64,000 bases of DNA from assembly GCA_963760405.1 (NCBI GenBank), contig CAVXCV010000010.1, positions 1 to 64,000 of the forward strand, written 5' to 3'. A model generated the notes under the pieces. The model was not told the DNA's origin and made no database searches. It saw only the letters and a list, made by a program, of their open reading frames with translations. The translations under genes were made by a program, and so were the position numbers. Origin of the DNA: RYN-230 sp963760405 (lineage in GTDB: Bacteria; Actinomycetota; Actinomycetes; Streptosporangiales; Streptosporangiaceae). Shown here one piece after another: positions 34,240 to 42,099 of this stretch (positions are counted from its first letter, which is position 1; every line of letters starts with the position of its first letter).

Positions 34240-35694
34240 ATGGATATGGAGTCGTTCCTTGCTGCGGCACGGGAGTTGCTGGCAGTGCCATCGACCAGCG
34301 ACCGGCCCGGTGAGCTGGTCCGGGCGCTCGACCTGGTGCTCGATTTCGTGGGGCCCGGTTTCACGGTGGAACGGTTCGAGTCCGGCGGCAAGCCAAGCGC
34401 GCTGGTTTACCGGGATGCGGCACGGCCTCATTTCCGGGTCATCCTCAACGCTCATCTTGACGTCGTGCCCGCCGCGGCGGGCCAGTTCCGGCCGCGCCTA
34501 GCTGGTGGCCGCCTGTACGCGCGGGGCGCCCAGGACATGAAGGTCTCGGCGCTGGTGCAGGCTCAGGTCTTCCGCGAGCTCGGCGGCCACCTGCCGTACC
34601 CGGTCGCACTGCAACTGGTCACTGATGAGGAGACCGGCGGCCGGGACGGCACGCTGCATCAGCTCGACCAAGGCGTCAGAGGCGGGTTCGTGATCATCGG
34701 CGAGCACAGCGGGCTGGACATCGTGACCGAGTCCAAGGGAATCATCGCCGCTACCCTGCAGGCTGCCGGGCGCGAGGCCCACGGCGCCTACCCATGGCTG
34801 GGCGACAACGCCCTGGTTAAGTTGCACCGCAGCCTGGCCAATGTACTGGCTGCCTACCCTGTCCCGGCCGAGGAAGCCTGGCGGACCACCGTCAACCTGG
34901 CCCGGATCCAGACCCCCAACACCGCCCGCAACCAGATCCCTGCAGCGGCCGAGGCATGGCTCGACATCCGGTTCCCGCCCCAGGACACGGATCTGAACGG
35001 CAAGACGACCCGCCAGATCGCCGCTTACCTGGATGGCTTCTGCGAGCCCGGTGTCACAGCCGCCGTCCATCAGGCCGACCCGCCGCACCGCGCCGACCCG
35101 GGGCGCCTCGAAGTACGTAGACTCCAAGCCGTCGCGCGCCACCAGGGATACCGCGGCGGCTTCCTGCGCAAGCACGGGGCCGGAGACGCACGCTTTTACT
35201 ACCAGCACGGCATCGACGCTGTCGCCTTCGGCATCGGCGGCGACGGCCAGCACGGCCCCGGCGAATACGCCGACACCACCACGATCGCGCCGTATTACCG
35301 GGCGCTCACCGAATTCCTCACCGATCCCGGAACACAAAGATCAGGGACTAGCGAAGGGACAGCATGGTTACCGAGACCCACGGTGCCGAGATGTGCATCC
35401 CCGTGCTACGGCAGCCCCGGTCAGGTGAGCTCGCCGAGGTACTGCGGCAGCATCCGGCGCCACGTAGGCCAGTCGTGCGCCCACTGCGGGCCCCAATTGT
35501 CCACCCGGTTAGGGATGCCCTTCGCGCCCAGGGCTGACGCCATGCGCCATGACTCGTCAATGTTCTCCCAGGCGCCCTGCCCGGACGCGAGCACGACGAA
35601 CCGCTGGCGGAGCAAGTCCAGCTGCGGCCCGTCCAGGCCCGGCAGGAACTGCAGCGGCGCCGAGAAGAACAGGTCCTGGGTCCAGGCCTCGTAA
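34240..35694 (+). CDS. M20-family metallopeptidase/deacylase
   Basis: The family part starts at ATG 34240 (MDMESFLAAARELLAVPSTS) and ends about 35325 (TTIAPYYRALTEFLTD). Metal and catalytic residues are in LNAHLDVVPA (His, Asp), ARGAQDMKVS (Asp), LVTDEETGGRDG (Glu-Glu), GEHSGLDIVTESKG and GGDGQHGPGEYAD (His). These enzymes use two zinc ions to cut amide bonds of acylated amino acids or dipeptides (ArgE/DapE/carboxypeptidase G2 type). After the family end the frame runs on about 120 codons to 35694, overlapping the opposite esterase gene by 274 bases, so the true stop has probably been lost. It could process the product of the ATP-grasp enzymes downstream. Confidence 0.8.
   Translation: MDMESFLAAARELLAVPSTSDRPGELVRALDLVLDFVGPGFTVERFESGGKPSALVYRDAARPHFRVILNAHLDVVPAAAGQFRPRLAGGRLYARGAQDMKVSALVQAQVFRELGGHLPYPVALQLVTDEETGGRDGTLHQLDQGVRGGFVIIGEHSGLDIVTESKGIIAATLQAAGREAHGAYPWLGDNALVKLHRSLANVLAAYPVPAEEAWRTTVNLARIQTPNTARNQIPAAAEAWLDIRFPPQDTDLNGKTTRQIAAYLDGFCEPGVTAAVHQADPPHRADPGRLEVRRLQAVARHQGYRGGFLRKHGAGDARFYYQHGIDAVAFGIGGDGQHGPGEYADTTTIAPYYRALTEFLTDPGTQRSGTSEGTAWLPRPTVPRCASPCYGSPGQVSSPRYCGSIRRHVGQSCAHCGPQLSTRLGMPFAPRADAMRHDSSMFSQAPCPDASTTNRWRSKSSCGPSRPGRNCSGAEKNRSWVQAS
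35364..35537 (+). CDS. Possible 5' remnant of a lost gene
   Basis: 57 codons with start ATG 35364 and gaaggga upstream. The first 18 residues (MVTETHGAEMCIPVLRQP) look like a genuine N-terminus, after which the frame lies opposite the esterase gene and turns Pro/Arg-rich. It may be a gene beginning cut by a rearrangement near 35420. Weak evidence. Confidence 0.2.
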   Translation: MVTETHGAEMCIPVLRQPRSGELAEVLRQHPAPRRPVVRPLRAPIVHPVRDALRAQG

Positions 35695-36143
35695 AAGCGC
35701 TCGATCCGGTAGCTCCCGCTCATGGCGATGGCTGCGGCGAAGACGTCGGGATACCGGCACAGGACAGCCACCGCGTTGAACGCGCCGATCGAGGCGCCGC
35801 TGGCGATCACGTCCGCGGCATGGCCGCCGAGATCCGCGTGGATCGCCGGCACCACTTCGTGCCGGATGCATTCGTGGAACTGGTGGAGCAGCCACAGCCG
35901 GTGCTCCGGTGAGCCCGCCTTGGTGATCATCGCCTGGCCGGCGAGGCTGTCGATTGAGTACAGCTTGACCCGGCCCTCGGCGAGGAGCTGCCCGCACGCG
36001 TCGACCAGGCCGTTACGCTCGATCTCCTCGGCGTCGCCGCCGGCGGACGGGAAGACCAGCACCGGCCTGCCGAAGGTTCCCCAGCGCACGACCGTTATCT
36101 CGTCCTGGAGTCGGTCGGAGAACCACCGGTCGAGTGTTTTCAC
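35421..36143 (-). CDS. Esterase (PF00756-like alpha/beta hydrolase)
   Basis: 240 residues, single domain. Blocks: VVRWGTFGRPVLVFPSAGGD (strand then oxyanion loop), nucleophile Ser in VIASGASIGAFNAVAVLCRY, MSGSYRIERF, and a C-terminal Trp-rich end WGPQWAHDWPTWRRMLPQYL containing the likely catalytic His. Resembles the esterase D/mycolyltransferase-like group. It lies 4 bases downstream of the second esterase and is part of a minus-strand run with the S51-like and ATP-grasp A genes, so all four are likely one operon. No signal peptide is seen. Confidence 0.8.
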   Translation of the reverse strand: MKTLDRWFSDRLQDEITVVRWGTFGRPVLVFPSAGGDAEEIERNGLVDACGQLLAEGRVKLYSIDSLAGQAMITKAGSPEHRLWLLHQFHECIRHEVVPAIHADLGGHAADVIASGASIGAFNAVAVLCRYPDVFAAAIAMSGSYRIERFYEAWTQDLFFSAPLQFLPGLDGPQLDLLRQRFVVLASGQGAWENIDESWRMASALGAKGIPNRVDNWGPQWAHDWPTWRRMLPQYLGELT

Positions 36144-36147
36144 GCAG

Positions 36148-37308
36148 TCACTCGTAGAAGAACTTCTGCGGACCAGGGAATATCCATGACAGCCCTTCCT
36201 GAAGCCGGTCGCGCCAATTTTCCCAGTTGTGCCCGTCTCGGGCCTCGATGTAACGGACGGTCATCCCGGCGGCCTCGAATGTCGGAATCATGGACCGGTT
36301 GCGGATGATCAGCGGCTCGTAGACCCCGCAGCTGACGAACAGCCGGTCAGCGACCCGGCGCGGAGCGGCACGATACCGGTTGACGAATCGCACCACCGGC
36401 TCGAACGCCGGCCCGCCGCCATGGTCGTTGCCGATGTCGGTGAAGACGAAGGAACCGGACTGCAGCAGCAGCGAACCGTAGAAGCTCCGGTAGCGGTAGG
36501 CAGTTGACAGCGCTGCGACGGCACCGAAGCTCGCCCCCATCAGGCACCGCGCGGACGGCGTGCCGGCCAGCGGGAACTCCGTCTCCAGCCATGGCACCAG
36601 CTCAGCTGTCAGGTAACGGGCATGCGCCGCCGAGTTGGCGTACTCGGCCAGCCGATCTCCAGGGGACACGAATGCCACCACGGTCTCGGCTACGTCCAGC
36701 CGGTGGATCAGGTTGTCGAGCACCGTCTTGGCGGCAGCGTACCTGAGGTAGTCGCCGCCGTCGTGGACGACAAGCACCGGATAGCGCGCGGTGCGCCGGA
36801 ACCGGGCCGGCAGGTACAGCGTCACCTGGCAGTCGCGGCGCAGCGCTCGGCTCGGAACGACCAGGTCGACTAGGGACCCGGGGCGGGCCTCCGGATCCGG
36901 CTGCGTCCAGCCGGGTACCTCGTACCCGTGGGCATAGCAGACTGACGAGCTGCCGAGCGGGCTGTGCGCCAGACGGGGGTTCAGCGGGTCGTTGATGCGT
37001 TCGCGTCGCTCGCGGCCCGCGATTTCAAGCTGGTACTCAAAACGGGAGCCCTCGGGTAGTTCCAGCACGACGTACCACAGGTCGGCGCCCCGCAGCCGAC
37101 GCAGCAGGATGCGCTCGGGCAGCCCGAAGGTCTGGTGAACGAGGCGGACCTCATCGGCCTCGCCCCGGTACAGGAACGTGCAGCGGGCGCCCTCGACAAT
37201 GGGTACCTCGTATCGCGCCAGGAATCGGTCGATGACGGCCGGCTGAAGCGGCCTGCGCTCCCGGAGCCTGTTGATGGCGAGCTTCCGGCTGACTGCCGGG
37301 CCGCTCAC
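36148..37308 (-). CDS. Enterochelin-esterase-like hydrolase with N-terminal beta domain
   Basis: 386 residues. The N-terminal 135 residues form a beta-sandwich cap (CTFLYRGEADEVRLVHQTFG, LWYVVLELPEGSRFEYQLEI, RINDPLNPRLAHSPLGSSSV), as in Fes/IroD-type esterases. The hydrolase half has YPVLVVHDGGDYLRY, nucleophile Ser in CLMGASFGAVAALS, LLLQSGSFVFTDIG and the catalytic His in EARDGHNWENWRDRLQEGL. Fes enzymes cut siderophore esters, but no siderophore genes are present, so the substrate may be the product of the neighbouring ligases. Five bases separate it from the S51-like gene. Confidence 0.82.
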   Translation of the reverse strand: MSGPAVSRKLAINRLRERRPLQPAVIDRFLARYEVPIVEGARCTFLYRGEADEVRLVHQTFGLPERILLRRLRGADLWYVVLELPEGSRFEYQLEIAGRERRERINDPLNPRLAHSPLGSSSVCYAHGYEVPGWTQPDPEARPGSLVDLVVPSRALRRDCQVTLYLPARFRRTARYPVLVVHDGGDYLRYAAAKTVLDNLIHRLDVAETVVAFVSPGDRLAEYANSAAHARYLTAELVPWLETEFPLAGTPSARCLMGASFGAVAALSTAYRYRSFYGSLLLQSGSFVFTDIGNDHGGGPAFEPVVRFVNRYRAAPRRVADRLFVSCGVYEPLIIRNRSMIPTFEAAGMTVRYIEARDGHNWENWRDRLQEGLSWIFPGPQKFFYE

Positions 37309-37313
37309 GGTGG

Positions 37314-38231
37314 TCAGGCTGGCTCCAGGTCACTCAGGTGGCCGTCCATGGCGAGCACCCTGGTCCCCGGCGAGCAGGCACCATCGCCGCGGGTCTCGAT
37401 CCGGGTGCCGTTCTCGAGCGGAATGCAGCGGGCAGGCGCGAACCTGCGCGCGAAGACGGCCATCCGCGGCACGTCATCGAGCAGCATCCGGGCCCTGGCA
37501 TGCGGCAACACCACTACATTGCGGAGCACGCTGAGGCCGCTGCCGTAGAGTTCGGGGTGACCGGGTCCCTGCGGCGCACGGTCGTAGAACAGCACGATCC
37601 GGTCGGTCAGCGCCATCGCTCCTGCGGACCATGCGATCACGGGTGAGCGCAGCGACGCGGCGACACTGTACATATGCAGGGCGTCGGCCAGAACGCCGAC
37701 GTGGCCGCCGGCGACAACCAGTGCGGCGGCCTCACTGAGCAGGCGGCCGACGGCGGCGCGGTGCTCCGCGATCACTGGCCGGCCATGTGGCTGCCACCGC
37801 TGGTAGAACTCGCCGCGGACATCGCTGATACGCCGCAGGTGCGCAGCGTCGAGTTCGCGGACGGCGGCGAGGGCCTCGGCAACAGCGTCGGCCCGGATCT
37901 GGTCGCGGTCGGCCCGGAGCTGGAGGGCGTAGACCGCCTGCAACGCATGATCCAGCCGCAGCAGGTAGATGTCACGCAGCTCCGCAAGCACGCCCTGCAG
38001 CTGCCGCTCGCCCGCGGCGAACTCCGGATCGCGCTCCTGCACGTCGAGCCATCGCCGGAACAGCGAGAGATTGATGTCCCGGCCGCCGAGCAGCTCGCTC
38101 AGTTCCGCGTCGTCGGGCTCGCGCTCCTGCCACCCGGCGGTGATGGTGGCGATCGGTCCGTCGATGCGCAGCGATCGCATGACCGCGCCCACCGTCGGCG
38201 TGCGCTGCGGTCCCAGCAGTATCACCCTCAT
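37314..38231 (-). CDS. S51 peptidase / class I glutamine-amidotransferase-like protein
   Basis: 305 residues from ATG 38231, whose ATGA overlap with the proper stop of ATP-grasp A fixes the start. The N-terminal third (MRVILLGPQRTPTVGAVMRS) is Rossmann-like, the middle helical. The C-terminal part has AALVVAGGHVGVLADALHMY, nucleophile Ser in VIAWSAGAMALTDRIVLFYD, and the catalytic-type His in NVVVLPHARARMLL, a pattern like peptidase E/cyanophycinase (S51). It could cleave a special amide bond made by the ATP-grasp ligases, as cyanophycinase does for cyanophycin. In the present sequence it is in frame with, and fused to, ATP-grasp A because of the frameshift there. Confidence 0.7.
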   Translation of the reverse strand: MRVILLGPQRTPTVGAVMRSLRIDGPIATITAGWQEREPDDAELSELLGGRDINLSLFRRWLDVQERDPEFAAGERQLQGVLAELRDIYLLRLDHALQAVYALQLRADRDQIRADAVAEALAAVRELDAAHLRRISDVRGEFYQRWQPHGRPVIAEHRAAVGRLLSEAAALVVAGGHVGVLADALHMYSVAASLRSPVIAWSAGAMALTDRIVLFYDRAPQGPGHPELYGSGLSVLRNVVVLPHARARMLLDDVPRMAVFARRFAPARCIPLENGTRIETRGDGACSPGTRVLAMDGHLSDLEPA

Positions 38232-39461
38232 GAGGCGTGGACGTGAAGCGTGCGCCCCACCGAGTCGAGCATCGCATGCAGCGCGTCGTAGTCGGGATGA
38301 CGCATCCGCACGTATGCGTTGGCCATATAGCCGGCCTTCCACCGGCTGGGTCGCGGTCCCCGGCGACGGCAGGTGGGCGTCGATGACCCACTCGCCGTGC
38401 TGCTGCTGTAGCTCCTGCACTCCTGAGTAGCCGGTGATGTGGCCATCGCTGTCGGGCCGTAGTGCCACGATGCCGCTGGCATAACGCCGCGTCGGCGTCG
38501 CAGCGGTCGCGCCGTGCACGATGGCCATCGCCCATTCGCGGTAGACGTCGATCTCGTTGCCCGATGAGTAGAGGTCCCACGCGCCCACACCCGGCGGGCG
38601 GCAGCCGATCTCGGAGAATTTGAGCCCCTTCGGGCCGAAGAACCACTCCATGTGGGTCGCCGACGTGCCTATCCCGAGTGCGGTGTTAACGCGCCGGCCC
38701 ATCTCGCGCAGCTCGGCGTACTCCGGTGCTGTGTCGATCCGGTTAGTGGAGATGAACTGCGGCGAGATCCACCGGGTTCGCATGGCGTCGAGCACGTTCG
38801 GGTAGTAGTGGGCGGCGAAATCCAGTGCCACCTGCCCGTTAACCGTGATGGTGTCATAGAAGCCCTCGTGGCCCTCGACGAACTCCTCCACGGCGATGGA
38901 CTCGGCGCCCTGGCCGCCGAAGATTCCCAGGGCGTGCTCGAGCTCGGCGGCATTCTCGGCCCGGATGGTTCCCGCTGCGCCGGCGCCGCTGCGCGGCTTG
39001 AGTATCAGCGGGAAGCCGACCTGCTCGGCGAAGGCGTGTGCCTCCGCGGCGCTGCTCGCCGGGGCCGAGGCGGCGGTCGGTACGCCCGCCTCGCGCAGTG
39101 CGTGCTTCATCGACGGCTTGTCCCGGCACAGCCACGCAGTCTGGACGGATGTGCCCGGGATGGTGCAGGCCTCCCGGACGTGGGCGGTGGCCAGGGTGTG
39201 CGCTTCGATCGTCGCTTCCATCCGGTTGACCCATAGCTTGTCCTGCACCCAGCGGACTGCGCGTGTCATCGTCTCGACGTCGGTGACTGACGGCACCTGC
39301 TCATAGTGGTGCAGCCAGCCCTTGAGCTCGCCATCCAGCGCTTCCGCGGGGGACTCGCCGAGGCCGACCACCGTGGCGCCGACCTCGGCCAGCGCGCGGG
39401 CGAAATGGCGCTGGCTGGAAGGGAAGAACGGCTCGACGAAGACCACGTTCATGTGAGGCAT
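38228..39461 (-). CDS. ATP-grasp ligase A (one-base frameshift)
   Basis: About 410 residues. Pre-ATP-grasp domain MNVVFVEPFFPSSQRHFARA (a Rossmann-like start), lid/ATP region CRDKPSMKHALREAGVPTA and FPLILKPRSGAGAAGTIRAE, then SIAVEEFVEGHEGFYDTITV and the Mg-binding end THMEWFFGPKGLKFSEIGCR with PPGVGAWD. ATP-grasp enzymes join a carboxylate to an amine through an acyl-phosphate. An extra G near 38335 shifts the frame; the expected end (AGYMANAYVRMRHPDYDALH...) lies one frame over and stops at 38228-38230. Without correction it reads through into the S51-like gene, giving a 715-codon fused frame. Start could be 39461 or 39452 (MNVVFVEP). Paralogous to the genes at 39599 and 40825. Confidence 0.8.
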
Positions 39462-39598
39462 GCTAGCCGGGCGGCGGTCTGCTGGGCAGCGGCCGGGTGG
39501 GTGGCTCCCCGCCGTCCGCGCCGGTACTCCCGGCGGCCGGGGCGGTTTCCCGGCGGCGCAGCCCGCCGCGCCTTGCTGCCGGAGGGTACCTTTCAGGC
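39462..39598. promoter_or_regulatory. Divergent promoter region of the ATP-grasp cluster
   Basis: 136 bases between ATP-grasp A (minus) and ATP-grasp B (plus). As the only sizeable gap in the cluster, it must carry promoters for both arms. GC-rich; no operator palindrome was seen. ggaggg at 39581-39586 is the RBS of ATP-grasp B. Confidence 0.4.
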
Positions 39599-40819
39599 AT
39601 GGTGGCCGCTGCTTTTGTCGCGCCTTATCTGCTTGAGGCGACGAGACGGTTCGTGGATGCCGCGGCGAGGCTGCCTGATGCCGAGCTGGCGGTCATCACG
39701 TGCGAGCCGGCGGACCGCGTGCCGGCCGCGCTGCGGCACAATCTGGCCGCGCACTGGCAGATCAGCGATCCACTCGACGTCGGCCAGATCGCCGGTGCCG
39801 TGGCGGGCCTCAGCGCGCAGATCGGCCCGGTGCAGCGGCTCCTGGCGGTACTCGAGCAGTTGCAGGTGCCGCTGGCACAGGTCCGTGAGCATCTGGGTAT
39901 TCCCGGTATCGACGTCACCACGGCGCGCAACTTCCGCGACAAGGCGCAGATGAAGTCCGCGCTGCGAGCCGCCGGCGTCCCGTGCGCGCGGTATCGGCTC
40001 GCCGATTCCGCTGCCGCGGCGGCCGGGTTCGCCGCGGAGGTCGGCTACCCGCTGGTGGTCAAGCCCCCCGCGGGGGCCGGGGCTAAGAGCACGTTTCGCC
40101 TCGATGATGATGATGACCTGAGCACGTGGCTGGACGCAGCGCCGCCTGCACCGGACCGGCTCGCGCTGCTCGAGGAATTCCTCACCGGCGATGAGGGCTC
40201 GTACGACAGCGTGCTGATCGACGGGCAGGTCGTCTGGGACTCGATCTCGAACTACCTGCCCACGCCGCTGGATGTGCTGCGTAACCCCTGGATCCAATGG
40301 ATAGTGCTGATGCCCCGGGACATCGGCGGCGCTGAGTATGCCGGTATCCGGGCGATCGCGCCGACGGCACTGCGCGCTCTCGGGCTGCGCTCGGGGCTCA
40401 CCCACATGGAGTGGTTCCGGCGCCCCGACGGTACCGTCGCCGTATCCGAGGTCGCGGTGCGTCCGCCTGGCGGCCAGATCACCTCAATGCTGTGCTACGC
40501 CCACGACTTCGACCTGTACAGTGCGTGGGCGCAGCTCATGGTGCACGGCACCTTCGCCCCCCCGCAACGCAACTGGTCCGCAGGGACGGTGTTCCTGCGC
40601 GGGCAGGGAACGGGTCACGTCACGGCCGTGCGCGGCCTCGACGTGCTGCCGCCGGAGGTGAGTTCCCTCGTGGTCGAGTCGCGGCTGCCGGAGCGGGGCC
40701 AGGCGTCCTCCAGCAGTTACGAGGGCGACGGCTACATCACCGTCCGCCACCCCGACACGGCCGTCGTCACCGAGGCGCTGCGACATTTGGTGAGCGGCGT
40801 GCGGGTCGAGCTCGGCTGA
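39599..40819 (+). CDS. ATP-grasp ligase B
   Basis: 406 residues from ATG 39599. It shares the core of its two paralogues: NFRDKAQMKSALRAAGVPCA, YPLVVKPPAGAGAKSTFRLD, LALLEEFLTGDEGSYDSVLI, then SGLTHMEWFRRPDGTVAVSE and VAVRPPGGQITSM with the Glu/Arg/Asn-type metal site. The N-terminal 90 residues (MVAAAFVAPYLLEATRRFVD...) differ from the MNV(V/L) start of A and C, so its pre-grasp domain and perhaps its acceptor specificity have diverged. It is followed after 5 bases by ATP-grasp C, clearly one operon. Confidence 0.85.
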   Translation: MVAAAFVAPYLLEATRRFVDAAARLPDAELAVITCEPADRVPAALRHNLAAHWQISDPLDVGQIAGAVAGLSAQIGPVQRLLAVLEQLQVPLAQVREHLGIPGIDVTTARNFRDKAQMKSALRAAGVPCARYRLADSAAAAAGFAAEVGYPLVVKPPAGAGAKSTFRLDDDDDLSTWLDAAPPAPDRLALLEEFLTGDEGSYDSVLIDGQVVWDSISNYLPTPLDVLRNPWIQWIVLMPRDIGGAEYAGIRAIAPTALRALGLRSGLTHMEWFRRPDGTVAVSEVAVRPPGGQITSMLCYAHDFDLYSAWAQLMVHGTFAPPQRNWSAGTVFLRGQGTGHVTAVRGLDVLPPEVSSLVVESRLPERGQASSSSYEGDGYITVRHPDTAVVTEALRHLVSGVRVELG

Positions 40820-40824
40820 CCACG

Positions 40825-42042
40825 ATGAATGTCCTGATGATCTCTCCGGGCTACCCGGCCGAGATGGCGTTCTTCACCCGCGGCCTCGCGGCCGTGGGGG
40901 CGTCCGTCATCGGTGTCGGCGACCAGCCGGTCTCGGCCCTCCCGGCCATCGCGCGCGATGCCCTCACGCACTACCTGCCCGTTGGCTCCCTGGCCGCCGA
41001 GGATGCCGTCGTGGCCACCGTGCGGGACCTGGCCTGGCAGGCGCACATCGACCGGGTGGAGTGCCTGTGGGAGCCCTACATGATCCTCGCCGCGCGGCTG
41101 CGGGAGGAGCTTGGCCTGCCTGGCCTGACAGTGGCTCAGACGGTGCCCTTCCGGGACAAGGAGCGGATGAAGCAGCTGCTCGATGCCGCTGGCCTCCGGA
41201 CACCGCGCCATCATGCCACCGAAACGGTCGCGGGCGTATGGGCCGCTGCGGAGCGCCTCGGTTTCCCGCTCATCGTCAAACCGATCGCTGGGGCCGGCTC
41301 GGCCGACACTTACCGGGCCGACTCAGCCGCTGAGCTTGACGCCATCCTGCCGGCGCTCCGGCATGTGCCGCAGGTCAGTGTCGAGGAGTTCATCGATGGG
41401 GAGGAGTTCACCTACGACACCATCTGCGCGGGCGGGCGGGTGCTGTTCGAGAACATCTGCTGGTACCGCCCACGCCCGCTGCTCACCAAAATGCACGAGT
41501 GGGTCAGTCCCACCACCATGACGCTGCGCGATCTGGACGCGCCCGATCTGCAGGGCGGCCGGGGACTCGGTGCCGCCGTGCTCGATGTGCTCGGATTCCG
41601 CGACGGGTTCACCCACATGGAGTGGTACCGCAAAGCTGACGGAGAGGTCGTGTTCGGCGAGATCGCCGCCCGGCCGCCCGGCGCGCGCACCGTCGACGTC
41701 ATGAACTATGCGACCGACGCCGACCTCTACACGGCCTGGGCGGATGCCGTCACCAATGGGCGGATATCGGAGCCGATCGACCGGCGCTACAACGCCGCGA
41801 GCATCTTCAAGCGCGCCAGGGGCAGCGGCCGGATCACGCACTACGAGGGCCTGGACCACCTGCTGGCTGAGTACGGGGAGCACGTGGTCGCGGTGGACCT
41901 GCTCCCGGTCGGCGCCCCGAGGCGCGACTGGCGGGCCGTGATCATCTCCGACGGCATGGTGATCGTCCGCCACCGTGAGCTTGCGAAGACCATGGAGATG
42001 ACGGAACGCTTTGCCGCCGAGTTCCACCTGTACGCAGGCTGA
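40825..42042 (+). CDS. ATP-grasp ligase C
   Basis: 405 residues from ATG 40825, five bases after gene B. Pre-grasp domain MNVLMISPGYPAEMAFFTRG (like A: MNVVFVEPFFPSSQRHFARA), then VECLWEPYMILAARLREELG, PFRDKERMKQLLDAAGLRTP, FPLIVKPIAGAGSADTYRAD, VSVEEFIDGEEFTYDTICAG, and DGFTHMEWYRKADGEVVFGE with IAARPPGARTVDVMNYATDA. Everything expected for a working ATP-grasp enzyme is present. With A and B it could add successive units to a common scaffold, or each ligase may act on a different partner. It converges with the histidine kinase gene (57 bases). Confidence 0.87.
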   Translation: MNVLMISPGYPAEMAFFTRGLAAVGASVIGVGDQPVSALPAIARDALTHYLPVGSLAAEDAVVATVRDLAWQAHIDRVECLWEPYMILAARLREELGLPGLTVAQTVPFRDKERMKQLLDAAGLRTPRHHATETVAGVWAAAERLGFPLIVKPIAGAGSADTYRADSAAELDAILPALRHVPQVSVEEFIDGEEFTYDTICAGGRVLFENICWYRPRPLLTKMHEWVSPTTMTLRDLDAPDLQGGRGLGAAVLDVLGFRDGFTHMEWYRKADGEVVFGEIAARPPGARTVDVMNYATDADLYTAWADAVTNGRISEPIDRRYNAASIFKRARGSGRITHYEGLDHLLAEYGEHVVAVDLLPVGAPRRDWRAVIISDGMVIVRHRELAKTMEMTERFAAEFHLYAG

Positions 42043-42099
42043 GAACGGTCGGTATCGGTTCCGGCAGGGGCGTACGGCTGCGCGGGTCGCCGGACGGAG

